From: Colias croceus
Lineage: Eukaryota; Arthropoda; Insecta; Lepidoptera; Pieridae
DNA: 64,000 nucleotides
Reading direction: 5' to 3'
Assembly: GCF_905220415.1 (NCBI RefSeq)
Contig: NC_059540.1
Span: 1,309,501 to 1,373,500 of the forward strand
The notes beneath the pieces are model-generated. The model worked only from the letters and a program-made list of their open reading frames with translations. It searched no databases and had not been told where the DNA came from. This document shows, piece after piece, positions 47,201 through 57,894 of the stretch. The position numbers and the translations under genes are program-made. Each line of letters starts with the position of its first letter. Positions within the stretch are counted from its first letter, which is position 1.

Positions 47201-50200
47201 ACCGCCATTCATTGAGATAATATTACTACGTATGGAGGAGACACCACGAACAAAATCTGTGCGCCATTTTTTTGCTCTAACTAGGTTTTAAAAATTATTA
47301 TCTAGTTAGGTACTTACCGATGAAAGTTATTACTTTGCACTTTTCCGTATTATTTGTATTATTTGTGCAATATCGTAACACACACGAAAGCATATTTGAT
47401 GCGTTTCACTTTAAAACAAATAAAAAATGAGCGTGCAGTTACGCCATATGGCGTATGTTGAGCGGAACATAAGTGATGTAGGCGGTGTCGTCTCCATATT
47501 ATGTATATCTCAATGCCGACATTAAGTTTGAATCGAACTGCACACTGCACCCACTCACGTGGTCGAGCGCCGCCATGACGTCACCGGCGATGTTGCGGCC
47601 GCGGCGCGAGTGCTGCGCGAACTTGGTGCGCACGGCGCTCTGGCTGATGCACTCCTCGAACTTGCGCTCGAAGTCGACGAACTCGAAGTAGCGAACTTGG
47701 TGCCCGTCCGCGAGGATAGGTGCTGTAGGTGACAGAAAAAAACTTCAAATATGGCGCCTATTATGCCCATAATATTATGATAAATCATTGAATAAAAGTT
47801 GAAAATGAAGTTCACAAACTGTAATCAGTTAACAATTCAAAAATTTAGATTCCTTAAAACTATTTTATTTTTTAACAAAATGAGGGTATAAATTTATAAA
47901 GAATAGAAAAAATTCGATCACGAGGCGGGACTCGAACCCGCATCCTTTCGCGCCATTCCGGGGCGGATGCCTGACCAACTCAGGCGGCGCGAAAGGATGC
48001 GGGTTCGAGTCCCGCCTCGTGATCGAATTTTTTCTATTCTTTATAAATTTATATTTATAAAAGCAATTGAATGCCATAAAACCAAAAATATAAATTCAAC
48101 AAAATGAGGGTAGGCAAAAATTTCACAAAAATTTACACTCTCACCCACTCACAACTTCACCAAACAAACACCAACACACACATATCTCTCCACTCACACG
48201 AAACAGGTTTCTCCCGTTCGCGCATGCGCGTGAGCAGCGCCTCTTTAGCCGAGATGAAGAAGATGCGCTCCTCAGCCTCTTTGGGCGTGCACACGCGCAG
48301 CTCGCGCGAGAGGAAGTCGACGCAGCGGTTTGCGTGTTGGCTGCGTACCTGAGGAAAAAAATAAAAAAAATATACAGGGAGTCCCACTGTTGGTGTACTA
48401 AGCTCAAAGGAGGTTATAGTATTGCATACGCTGAGTACGTAAAAAATATTTACAAAATTCCAGACGCAGTTTTTTTTTCAAATGTTTGAATTCTTAAAAC
48501 TCTATGTGTACAGTGTACACCCCTAACAAGCAACCCGCCCTGTTGCTTATTAGGAGTGTACAAAAAATCATGACAATTTTTTTAATTCAATATATGAAGA
48601 TTTTTCTAACTTGAGATAATATATGGTATACAACTGGTAAAATTATTTACCTGATCTAAATATTCGGGTTCTGAGGCGGAGGCGTCCCATCGATTGTTCA
48701 GTATAAAAATGTTCGGTTGTGAAATCTTCGTCGATACTTTGTGAAAGAAGTTCTTTTCCTGTAATAAATTTTGTATTTGATAAAATCATAAGTTTATATA
48801 TATTCATCTTACAATATTTATTCACATAGCATAAATTATGATTTCATTCAGACAAAATAACATACATGACTACAACCATAGAAAATTTTTTTTTCTTAAA
48901 AAAATTTATTTAAAAAAAAATTAAAAACTTTTAATACTCACGGTAACCATAAGCGTGGACTCAGCGTTCGCGACCAGCACAAACACATCCGCGTCCAAGC
49001 AGTATTTATCTATCCACTCGTCGAGGTTCGGGGTCACATCCACCCCGGGGCTGTCCACCAGCACCACGTCGTCCCGGAGCAGGGCGCATAGTTCCCGGGG
49101 CCAGAACACGTGAACGAGCGAGGACTCTTTGAGACGAGTGGTGCAGAGAGCATGCCCGAGCTGGCTGACCGACTGGAAAAGTGGTAATTTTGTCATTATT
49201 TAGCATGCCATGACATTTATTAAAAAGATATTAAATTTGGCCCAGGGCCCTGTCAAAACTCAGAACTGATAAAGTACAATAATGTCATTGGGTGATATTT
49301 TTCATATTTTAGCAGTCTAAACTCTATCGCTGGGGTGATCATTGATGAAAATATTCGCTAATTTGAGAGTCATGTGAGTATAGTTAAAAAACAGTGTAAG
49401 TTATCATCAAGGATTGATCACTTGCTAGAATATAAATATTCAATATGCACTTCAACAACAATATTGTAATCCTATTTTTGCATTAACTGAATTTTCTATT
49501 ACATGGATTTCAGAAAAGACATATAGCACTAATTAAAAAAAAAATGTTATGAGTAACACATGCTAAATAGATACAAAAATAATATAAATTTACCTCCACA
49601 TTAAGCTTCTCCTCCGAGCCCTCAGTCTTCATGAACGCCTCATCAGTATCCGACCCTTCCACTTGCAGGAAGCAGTTGGTCGTGTGCCCGATACCGCTTG
49701 GCAAGATTTTGTCGTGAAGCATGGCGTTTATCACTGTGCTCTTACCATTACTGGTCCTGAAATACAGGATGATAGAATGTTAATGATTATTTTAATAAAA
49801 ATTATGTATGGACTTCAATAAAGGGAACATGTGAGGTAGGGTATATAAGGCAGATGCATTAAAAAAAATTATTATTCTGCTGATGAATCTATGTCTATAT
49901 ATTTTTTATCACACAAAGATAAAAATGTAAGCAGTACTGATAAATTTAAATTGATGCTGTCTCTTTCTTTCTTCAAAATGTTTTGTGCAATATAATTAAT
50001 AATCTATGAGTGCCAAGTATGTACTTTAGTAATATAATACCAATCCAAATAGATGTTATTTAACAGGACATCAACATTAAATGAACAGTAGACATCAGTT
50101 ATAAGTAAGTATGTTATCTAATTATTGTATCAGTCAAAGCGATGAGACATACCTCCGCCCGTCGGAGTTGGGAGCGTGAGGTTTTTCGTTAAGGAATTTC

Positions 50201-51848
50201 TTGATTAAGTCCCCGCGCTCAAGGCCCGCGATAGAAGCTATGCAATAGCTTAAAACTATAATAGAACTAAAGATGTTTAAAAATACACTTTAAACCACAC
50301 ATACCTTCCGAAAAAAGCGACTTTCATGTGATCACGCTTGAGTACCTCCCGTATCGCCTCCACTTTGCTAACGTACGCTTCGACATTTGTAACGTCCTGT
50401 GGTGTCGCAATGCCATTGTCCCCTGATACGGCTGAAAAATAGAAAATTTATGAATAAAATATAGTAAACGTAAAATAAATCTAGTAGTTTTGGTTATAAA
50501 TATCTTGACACCATGTTTGGTGGTAGTAACACAGGCCCCAGAACCACAGACACAATAGAAAATCTATTGTCTGGGACCGACCGGGCTGCTTGGGGCTCAA
50601 TGGGTTAAGAAGATATTATATTGCAATATTTTACATGTGACGGAGCTACATTTCTTTAATTGAATTTCAATTTATTATTTTTATTAACGATGAGAAGTTA
50701 AAAGAAGATTTTTAATTTGTTTACAAATATCTATTATCATCATCCATTAACCCAAGAGAATCTCACTGAATTCAACCTGTATTTAGTGTTGGGATTTTTA
50801 AACTATTCAATTTAACCTACATTGTATTACTCCCATACCCATTTATTTATTTATTATTCCATCGTGTTACAAAATACAGTACCCAATGACATTACATCTA
50901 TAATATGGGCCTGGAAGGCCACGGCAAACAATTATTTAATCATATTTAACCCAATAAATGATAGTAAATTTTAAAAATATGTTATGATGATTCAAATGTG
51001 CTTCTAGAAGAAGTCTAATTTAATAAATAAATGTTTGAGTTTGAATAGAATAGTTAGTACATATACAATGTTGATTATAAATCTGGTTTATAATGAAAAA
51101 CCAATATAAATTAGTTTTGATCCATAATATATCAGATAAAGTATTTTATTCAGTTTTCTCCCTCCAGAGCATTATATAACAGATCCCATGATGTTAATAT
51201 TTCATATGACTCACACCAATCAATACACACTTGAAGCTGACCTTAAAACAAATTACTGTATACTACATATTTATATTATATGTAGCTCAGTCCTTTTTAG
51301 GATCTAATTAAATGAATAAATTATATTGCTTTTTAGTGTGGAGTTGTCCTGTGTGTTCTATTGTGTATTTTAAGATGCAATGTTTAGATTGCTGATGTAT
51401 TTTTTTGTTAGAATACAGTTTTTAGAAAACATTAATATCAGAATAAGCATCTATTTTTTGTAGATTTCATAAATCATTTCTAAGCTAGTAGCAGTATACA
51501 CAAAAATTGGCTGAAAAAATGAATGGCACATATCAGGGAAATTGAGTCAATACTCAAGATTAAGGCATGGATCAATATTCATGCCTTTATCTTCTCTATA
51601 ATCTAAACTATTAAACAAAATTAATATGAAGTGCTACTCAACTCACCATGTATAAATGTGACTGCGTCTTTGACATAATCATCAATTTCAATGAATATAT
51701 CATTTATCTTCTTCTTTGCCCTCACAAATATCTGCAGAGGAGAATCCACATTGGACACATTCACACGCATAGTTCCATTGTTCAAAGCGACGTTATGGGG
51801 CCCGTCGCCAGCCATCATAGATATTGTACGGTTAACATACGCAGCCAT
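35277..51848 (-). CDS. Marf: Mitofusin (mitochondrial assembly regulatory factor)
   Basis: Outer-mitochondrial-membrane dynamin-like GTPase that fuses mitochondria. Fourteen coding exons: 51848-51647, 50431-50305, 49756-49594, 49172-48942, 48758-48651, 48348-48198, 47722-47559, 46830-46678, 44570-44363, 40651-40572, 39243-39091, 38816-38649, 36097-35901, 35478-35277; all phases agree, giving 768 residues, normal for the family. GTPase motifs: P-loop GRTSNGKST (about 109-117), DSPG (204-207), NNRWD (262-266). FEECISQSAVRTKF and the coiled-coil region follow. The hydrophobic double membrane span is near residues 615-660 (WRVVVATGIVYGALYAYERL). The C-terminal heptad region ends KPN. The start is the first ATG of an insect-type N-terminus (MAAYVNRTISMM). 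The intron after exon 44570-44363 contains 16 more copies of that exon's end. Confidence 0.95.
35726..35884 (+). repeat. 160-bp dispersed repeat, copy d
   Basis: Plus-oriented member of the family described at 10677, in the last Marf intron, ending 17 bp from the exon at 35901. Confidence 0.8.
36103..36166 (+). repeat. Solo flank of the tRNA-like cassette family
   Basis: TATAAATTTATAAAGAATAG joined directly to CCATAAAACCAAAAATATAA; in the full copies at 37592 and 47887 these pieces flank the tRNA-like core. It looks like a deletion of the core or a precursor lacking it. It abuts the Marf exon at 36097. Confidence 0.55.
36274..37568 (-). mobile_element. TIR element, 1.3 kb, with THAP-domain remnant
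   Basis: Ends CACAGAACAGTAAGAACAAA (36274) and its complement (to 37568) are flanked by identical GTCCCTTC at 36266-36273 and 37569-37576. The minus strand near 37040-36890 reads RFSKEANLKEKWI, RVNWMPNS, KGHRYIKPTAVPRF, a degraded THAP zinc-finger domain with an in-frame stop and lost cysteines. The first zinc-ligand part was not found. A short ATG exon with a GTAAGT donor (37390-37334) may be another remnant. THAP plus an 8-bp duplication points to the P superfamily; hAT is the alternative. Located in the last but one Marf intron. Confidence 0.7.
37592..37720 (+). repeat. tRNA-like cassette, copy 2
   Basis: Same design as 27999-28127, and here the 7-bp acceptor-like stem is perfect (TCACGAG with CTCGTGA). 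It begins 16 bp after the right target duplication of the 36274 element. Confidence 0.7.
37816..37985 (+). repeat. Interspersed repeat (GCCCCGGCTTCGCCC type)
   Basis: Family member described at 1297, in a Marf intron; it ends in CATTTTTATATTATAGAAG. Confidence 0.6.
38391..38572 (+). repeat. SINE-like repeat (AGCTGAAGAGTTTG type)
   Basis: Family member described at 11273, in a Marf intron just downstream of exon 38816-38649. Confidence 0.65.
39413..40118 (-). mobile_element. RTE-type LINE ORF C-terminal remnant
   Basis: Two adjoining minus-strand frames encode the end of an RTE-clade endonuclease-reverse transcriptase: EYVNSYIYLGQIIAFSDQ, FNTCILPILTYGCQTWAKTK, then WTRVITEWTPR and KRKRGRQRKRWSDEIRRVA. 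A frameshift separates them and no upstream RT core is present, so it is a dead 5'-truncated insertion in a Marf intron, in the same direction as Marf. Confidence 0.85.
40131..40520 (-). mobile_element. Second copy of the CACAGAATAC element
   Basis: Inverted relative of the 24140-24564 insert: starts CACAGAATAC, includes TAGCTAAACGCTACAGAACG, and ends ATGGAGTGTCCCGGGGTGTG. No matching target duplication was seen at its ends. Confidence 0.65.
41062..41745 (-). mobile_element. CR1/Jockey-type LINE C-terminal remnant
   Basis: Two minus-strand frames give YIFKSSNLKEVYSIRDLGVI and then YNSCVWSPSYAVHSSRLERI with CLDILFLYKLIHG, the order found at the end of CR1/Jockey ORF2 proteins. A (GAC)n expansion at about 41523-41541 breaks the frame. 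It lies at the low-coordinate edge of the Marf exon array. Confidence 0.8.
41803..44478 (-). repeat. 17-copy 157-bp array of a Marf exon-intron junction
   Basis: Exon-end positions (low edge of the coding part) fall at 41861, 42018, 42175, 42322, 42479 and then every 157 bp to 44363, so 17 copies; one unit is 147 bp, lacking one GTATATGCGG repeat. Each unit holds 112 bp of Marf exon coding sequence (QYKRALHRHVEAGLGSRLKK through QKEMAG) and 45 bp of intron beginning with the donor GTGAGTGAGTGC. Only the 44363-44570 copy is joined to the upstream half of the exon. Copies look nearly identical and are GC-rich. Reading on through any donor gives a stop within three codons (GTGAGTGA). Coding frames on both strands across the array are by-products. 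Confidence 0.95.
44573..44762. repeat. Two-unit tandem duplication beside Marf exon
   Basis: TGCGCGAGACGGTCGAGTTA and TGCGCGAGACAATCGAGTTA start two units about 93 bp apart, each with AAGTGAAA.TTCTTTATG.GCG and TTTTAAGTATCAAA. The first begins at the acceptor of exon 44570-44363. Confidence 0.7.
45580..45621. repeat. Perfect hairpin, 19-bp arms
   Basis: TGTGTCAATATCTCCCGGT, loop TTAG, then the exact complement. Located in a Marf intron. Confidence 0.8.
45780..46410 (-). mobile_element. LINE reverse transcriptase N-terminal remnant
   Basis: The minus strand gives GNKHDANNYRPITLVPILSK near 46400-46340 and TTALFLDLSKAFDFVAL near 45845-45790, motifs of the first RT blocks of CR1/Jockey-type LINEs. 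The frame is broken between them. It is a dead fragment in a Marf intron. Confidence 0.7.
46441..46603 (-). repeat. 160-bp dispersed repeat, copy e
   Basis: Minus-oriented family member, about 75 bp past the Marf exon 46830-46678 donor. Confidence 0.8.
47001..47090 (-). pseudogene. Decayed duplicate of a Marf exon
   Basis: Minus strand reads QYEERISQSAVRSKLAQHE and ends in a TAG, matching FEECISQSAVRTKFAQHS of the intact exon at 47722-47559. The core GTGCTGCGC.AACTTG.TGCG and CACGGCGCTCTGGCTGATGC are shared on the plus strand. With an in-frame stop and no clear donor, it is a dead exon copy, lying in the intron that follows the intact exon. Confidence 0.65.
47887..48054. repeat. tRNA-like cassette, head-to-head inverted copy
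   Basis: Arms of about 68 bp (47887-47954 and 47986-48054) each hold the T-arm half of the tRNA-like core and the AAAGAATAGAA end; the 31-bp centre carries one A-box half. The result is a nearly perfect 168-bp foldback in the Marf intron between exons 48348-48198 and 47722-47559. Confidence 0.75.
50150..50252 (+). repeat. 160-bp dispersed repeat, copy f (5' truncated)
   Basis: Only the second half of the family is present, ending GCTATGCAATAGCTTA, 53 bp before the Marf exon at 50305. Confidence 0.75.
50531..50608 (+). repeat. 75-bp dispersed repeat, copy 2
   Basis: Partner of 31877-31948, in the first coding intron of Marf. Confidence 0.7.
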
Positions 51849-53136
51849 ACGGGAAGGAAATAGTCACGGTTTTCGTTAGCTGTACCTTACGGTGGACAAG
51901 CCAATGTTATATTCAAATCACTCCTACAGATAACACATAACATGCAGGTACAACTGCAACAAATAAAAAGCGTGAATATCTACATCACAGTGGATAGAGT
52001 GGATGTAAAATTAAAATAAATGCATCTATTTAGAGGTACACTTTTTTGTATTCATCTAGCATACTCCATAACTTCCATTTAAGGTTATGTTTGCAATTTA
52101 TAAATAAAAATAAACAAATAAAGCTCAAGTATGAAAAAATAGTGAAAAGATGTGCAAATTAGCAGACTGAAGCGGAACTTAGGCCATAAAACGTAACATC
52201 TAAAAAAAGAGGCACCTTATCATCCCGTTGCATCATAGCCAACAACATACATCACTGCAGTTCCAGCCGCATGAAGAAATGTATTAATTTATTATTAAAA
52301 CTATTTATAAACTTTATTCATTTAATATACAATTAGACGTAAAACATCTGACAGCCGATAGATCTAAGTCAAAATTTATCTGCCCTGAATTTCAGGATTT
52401 ATTAAATTTTCAGTGTCATAATCCATAAATGCATAGTAATAACACGAAACAACTTACCTGTTTTCTATAATGGCATTTTGTACGGATTACTTTAAGAGTT
52501 AAAATTTATTTTTCGGCAGAAGTAGAAAAATACCTGAGAAATTTTTCATATAGGATTTTGAACGAGTGGTTTTTGATTACACTTTTTGTAGACAAGAGAA
52601 GTATGTTATCGATACTTCAAATGGAAGCCGATGATTGGCTTAAATAAATAATTTCATGTTTTTACAAAATTTTATCCAATTGCTATTGCGTATAATCTTG
52701 ATATAATCCAATAGAATTTTAGCAGCCGTAGTCCCGTAGACAATAGATTCGTTTATCTATTTGGACTTGCCATATATCCTCATTTAGTCTATTGCCTATT
52801 TGCTTAAAATGGAAAATAAATTAAATTTCAATGAACTGAAAATAGTTTATTTTACCTACCCTTTCTATAACTAATAAAATCGATCGTGTAGCAATTTAAT
52901 AAATAAATCGTGTTAGAAAATAGAAATATTTTGTTTTTGGTCGCGTCGGGTTGACATATTTTGTAAAAATTAAAATGTGAATGTCAATTCAATAAATGGC
53001 GGATTTAGGCAAATGTGAATGTGTTGAACCGCGTATGTTATCATAATTAAATTAAAGTTCCAAAAGTGAATTAAAATATAGGTATCTAATTTATTGTAGC
53101 GGTTTATAAATTCCACGACATCCTTAAATTTCCAAA
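51849..53136. other. Divergent intergenic region between Marf and BCL7-like
   Basis: About 1.3 kb separates the two start codons and must hold both promoters and 5' UTRs. It is AT-rich; no core motifs could be assigned with confidence. Confidence 0.55.
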
Positions 53137-53893
53137 ATGTCTCGATCAGCGCGTGCGGACACAAGAAACAGAGTCAAAGATGATATCAAAAGAGTCATGC
53201 AAGCTGTTGAAAAAGTTCGCCATTGGTAATATTTATTTCCTTCATTTTCTAAATTAAAATTATTGTAAAATTAATTTTTATTTGCCATGTTTTCATTCAA
53301 TTTACAGGGAGAAAAAATGGGTGACGATTGGTGAAACCACCATGAAGATATATAAATGGGTGCCGATATCGACGAATGAACAGAAGAAAAAGCATGCCGC
53401 TAAACGGGAAAATAAAGAAAACACTTTGACTCCAAAAAAGATGCACGATTCCTCGAACTCAAACTTCGGAATGGCTGAAGATTCCAATACATGTGAGATA
53501 GAATTAACGCAATATATGCGGTGTTATAACTGCTTCATCTTATGTTTTTAAAAATATTGTATACATATAAAAATTTGACCATATACTATAGTAATCGATT
53601 TTTCTACATTTCCACATAACCTGGATATGAAATACCCACTGACCCACTAAAATTCTAATAGACTATCTTAAAAAACTATTTGTGATTTGATTGGCCATGG
53701 ATATGTTAAGTTATAATTATTTTACTATATAATACTTTATTCATAGAATATCTGTATTATTCCAGGTTTCTCCACTGTGAGTGACTCCCAAGGGCCAACA
53801 GATTTCGCATCATCCCACATGAACTTTTCCGAGGACTCCAATTCGCAGAGTAGTGGGACGACAACACCAGCGAAACGGTTAAAAACGGACTGA
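53137..53893 (+). CDS. BCL7-family protein (SWI/SNF subunit)
   Basis: Three exons, 53137-53225, 53308-53492 and 53766-53893 (TGA), with consistent phases, giving 133 residues. The N-terminal 50 residues carry the BCL7 core: MSRSARADTRNRVKDDIKRV, then VRHWEKKWVTIG and IYKWVP. The rest is hydrophilic and serine-rich, ending TPAKRLKTD, as is usual for short insect BCL7-like proteins (vertebrate forms are longer). BCL7 proteins are subunits of SWI/SNF (BAF) chromatin remodelling complexes in the nucleus. The gene is divergent from Marf. If the exon 2 donor is not used, a read-through product of 89 or so residues would end soon after at 53551. Confidence 0.9.
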
Positions 53894-54093
53894 AGGAATA
53901 AGACAGACTGTTCAGATTCAGTGATAATTTATTTTGAAGTGATTCAAGTGAGTGGATGTTATGTTACTATAAAGTACAATGTTTATTATTTAAGATATTT
54001 CAAATAAGTTGGCGTATTTTATGATTATAACAACGCAACCAGCGTAAATATTGTGAAGGTGTAGTGTTCTCTTGTATTTGATTTCTTGAGTTT

Positions 54094-54401
54094 AATGTCT
54101 CCTCTACACTACTCGCGAAGTTGAACGAGGTTAGACGAATAGAATAATGTAGAGAGGCAGTTCGGCTTACTTCGTCCAACTTTACCTCGCCTCGGCCGAT
54201 TTCCGTTTGTTGTTGGTTTTTGCGCCCCATAGTCAAATGGCACGAAGTTACCCAAAGTGCGTTCGGAATATGATAGAATGCGCTCCTCACGAAGTTAAAC
54301 GAGTGTGTAGTGTAGCACCGCGGACTTCAGTCAACTTCGGCCGAGTACTTCGCCGAGGAACTTCGCCGAGGAACTTCGCGAGTAGTGTAGAGGAGGCATT
54401 A
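54094..54401. mobile_element. TIR element, about 308 bp, 200 bp past the BCL7-like stop
   Basis: Ends AATG.CTCCTCTACACTACTC and complement (to 54401), with repeated CTTCGCCGAGGAA units inside the right end. It probably lies in the BCL7 3' UTR. Confidence 0.7.
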
Positions 54402-54911
54402 GAAATGAATTATTGATTTGGATATGATTCATAATATTGACCCAATACTGTGATTCTGACTGATAACATTCTGTAAAATATCTAAAATTGCAGTAGTAAA
54501 TAGTAATATAATATGACATAAATTTCATTTTAATTCAATTTAAAATTCAATATATTAAGTCTACAAATTGTGCAATGATGAATTTGCTGTATATTATATA
54601 TTCTAATGTAATTTATGATAAAATGAGTTTTCAAGTAATGTTTGGATGCATAATCTAAGTAGGTAGTCCATGTTTTCAAAACGTTATAGTGGACGTCCAA
54701 TGAATTATGCCAAAATGTCACACATTTTATTATTATTTTACACAATTATAATTCAGTGTATTTATTTTACAATATTTGACTATATTTTGCCAATAATTTT
54801 ATTGCACACTGTGTGACTAAGAAATGGTTGCATTTACACTGCCAGAGTAAATAAATACACACAAGTAGGCATAGGTGAAGATGATGTATGAAAGTAAGTC
54901 ACAATTATTAG

Positions 54912-55082
54912 TATAGCTTGACCGCAACAGCTGTACCGCGCCTTAGGTATGTGCGCGGTGAGGCGGGGGAGAGTACTGACCGTTCCAATTATTTCTAACT
55001 CGTGCTCATTCTTACCCTGTCCCCCCCTCACCCCGCCTCACCGCACATACTAGGTATGGTATAACCACTGCGGTCAAGGTAT
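54912..55082. repeat. Foldback element
   Basis: TATAGCTTGACCGCA and GCGGTGAGGCGGGG on the left pair with CCCCGCCTCACCGC and TGCGGTCAAGGTATA on the right. Confidence 0.65.
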
Positions 55083-55149
55083 AGATAGATACAGTGTTGG
55101 CCAAACATTGTAAGATGTTTCTTTTTAAAGAAATTTAATTATATATTCG

Positions 55150-55372
55150 ACCGCCTCCTTGGTACAGTGGTTGACGCGTGAGCGTAGAACCGAGGGGTCC
55201 TGGGTTCGATTCCCGGTTCGAGACGAAGAAAAAAAAATGTCTCGGTCTGGTAGGACACAGAAGGCTGATCACCTACTTGTCCCTAAAGAAAATCGATCAG
55301 TGAAACAGATGTATGCATAATGCATCTGCCCCTTACCCCACTACGGGGACACGGGACTTCACTTAAAGTATA
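55150..55372 (+). mobile_element. tRNA-derived SINE
   Basis: The head has a tRNA-like promoter (TGGTACAGTGGTTGACGCG as A box, GGTTCGATTCC as B box), followed by a GACGAAGAAAAAAAAATGTC linker and a body ending GGGGACACGGGACTTCAC. It is noncoding and transcribed, if at all, by Pol III. Confidence 0.75.
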
Positions 55373-55659
55373 ATAGCAACCAAAATAGATTATTTTAAGC
55401 TTGCTTCCTTGATGTGTGATAGTTCTAACTCAATGGATTTGTGAAAATTAATGTATGCAATGAATGTGCTGTAAAGTTTTTATAGTTGAATGTTTGTCTT
55501 ATTAGATTTATTCTGATAGCATTTACTCTATCTACCAGGTTTTTAAACCTTTTTTGTAGTTTGACAATTAAAAAAAAAGAACAAAAGATCAATAATTATC
55601 ATTTTGATGAAATTATCATTTTCTCCTATGATGCAAGTCTCACAATTTCTTGCATTTAA

Positions 55660-55811
55660 TCTATACTAATATTATAAAGCTGAAGTGTTTGTTTGAACGC
55701 GCTAATCTCAGTAACTACTGGTCTGATTTGAAAAATTCTTTTGTGTTAAATAGCCTATGTATCATTACGCAGGAGTGGAGCACTGCGGGTAAAACCGCAG
55801 GGCACAGCTAG
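55660..55811 (+). repeat. SINE-like repeat (AAGCTGAAG type)
   Basis: Short member of the family described at 11273. Confidence 0.6.
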
Positions 55812-55827
55812 TTATAGATAAAGTGCT

Positions 55828-55973
55828 CAGCCCCCTAGCCAAGTGGCTTTCTGTTAGCGTAGCGTTCAATAGACTACGAATGTATGAGATTGACGTAAGC
55901 TGTAGATACGTTTGTCAACAGTCTATTCTATTGAACGCTACGCTAACAGAAAGCCACTTGGCTAGGGGGGCTG
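55828..55973. repeat. Foldback element, arms about 45-50 bp
   Basis: Left CAGCCCCCTAGCCAAGTGGC and onward pairs with the right end at 55973. The centre is about 45 bp. It starts 17 bp after the SINE-like repeat. Confidence 0.75.
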
Positions 55974-57894
55974 TTACTTCAATTAAATGGTAGAGTTTAT
56001 GTAATAGGGTCTTATTTGTGGAGGTTTAATATCAAACTTGTATATATTGTGTTGTTGTGACACTTCCATATTCTTGTCTCCATATTATGTACATTGAACA
56101 ATGATTATTCATAATTATCAGAATTTTTAATTACTCAAGTTGTGTTGTCCCAAGATTTTACAATAATTTTGCATTTAATAATTAATAATAATTTATTAAT
56201 TTTGATGTTATGAGATGCATGTGTCTTTTTATTCCAATTAAGAATTTATGTATAAAGGAAACAATTTTGTCATTCCTTTTTATCAAGTTTTTTCAGAATT
56301 TAATTAAAATGCTAAAACACATCACAATATAATTAAACGGATAACCCCTCAGTAAAAAATTATTGCCAAATATTGAACACCCATCAGAATATTTCTATTT
56401 TCAGCAGAAATGCATACACATTTTTATTATTGTGTTCTTAGATTATAAATGCGATTATTTCGATAGCATCTCAGGAAAAAGATGTCCAAATTGTCTATTT
56501 ACATATTAATTTTTTTTAATGCTCCTATTGTCGCGATCTAAGTGCCGAAGCTAAAAATACTGAACACACATTTTTTATATTATGTTTTTCGAGGCACATG
56601 TATCTTGAATGTGAATTTAACTGTCCTTATTACTATAGATATGTGTTTAAAACCTTTATATTGTATAATAATACAAACTTAAATATAGGTAATCTCCTCT
56701 AGTTATTATGCATTTGCATTAATATAAGTACAGTACAATTCAAACTTAATGGCACATCGCACCTGCTCCTAATTTCCGAACCACCAGTAAGTTTGGATCG
56801 TACTGTAATAAGTTTGTTTAACATTGTTGTGCTCGAACTTGTAAAAATAGAAACAGTATGTAAACATAGATTGATGAAGTATTTATGTATTATTATTATT
56901 TGAGATTTAGATTGATTTTTCAATTATCAATGTAAGAATTTAAATATAGTTGGCTCAACAATTAATGATCTTCGATGTTTGCGGCCTTTACGGCGTTTGT
57001 GAATAACTACAATGGCGCGTGATCATAGTCATTAGGACGCCCTCTACACTATGGTAATTGCCTCTACTTGCCCAACGCTGTCATTGTGAAGATGGTCCAT
57101 ATTCCATAATATTCATTTAACCCAAAGTAATGAAAGACATTTATTTTCTATTATATGTTGTCTGGGTATTGGAAAATCAGTCTAAAAATGTATGTACTAT
57201 ATTTTATTTAAATGACATGTATTTCTCATTGCAGGCATATGAAATATTTTATATATAATTTAATTAAAATGAAGGTTTGTAAATAATTTATCGTAGCTAT
57301 GTTTTATTTTACTTGTGAATTAAGTACAGTAATACCATATATTTATATTAACTTAACAACTTATTTATCTACTGATGAATGGATAAGGAACTAGGAAGTC
57401 ATAGCTCTGAAGAAACAATGTTTTTTGTAAATACATGTAAAAATTAAAATTGTAAGTTATCTTCCAAACATGTTTGTTAAAAATGCAGTTGGCTCTCAAT
57501 GAAATTCATAATTAATTTAAATAATAAGATTATAGATATAAACACAAAATTATTAATAGAAAATAAACAAGACATTATTAAATCATATGCTGGATTAAAG
57601 AAAATGTAAAACAATTAATGTAATCACACATTTTAACATTAGTATGTAGTTGTAATATTAGTTTTTTTATTTTTATTGAAACACCATGACCAATGATTTT
57701 ATGAGAAAAAGGTGTAGATAGGTTATTTATTTAGCCCTCGGAGAGTGGCACATCGAAATGTGCTAATTTTATGTCAGTTGTCTCTTCGCTAGTTGGATCA
57801 TGCCATCTTACTTTGACGTCTGAACGTGTATGCATATATGTAATGTGCCGTTTGAGATCGAATGTTGTGATGGTAACCTATCTACACCTTTTTG

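Noticed and set aside
46991..47212. Separate small gene
   Set aside because: Only the end resembles protein, and that part is a decayed Marf exon copy.
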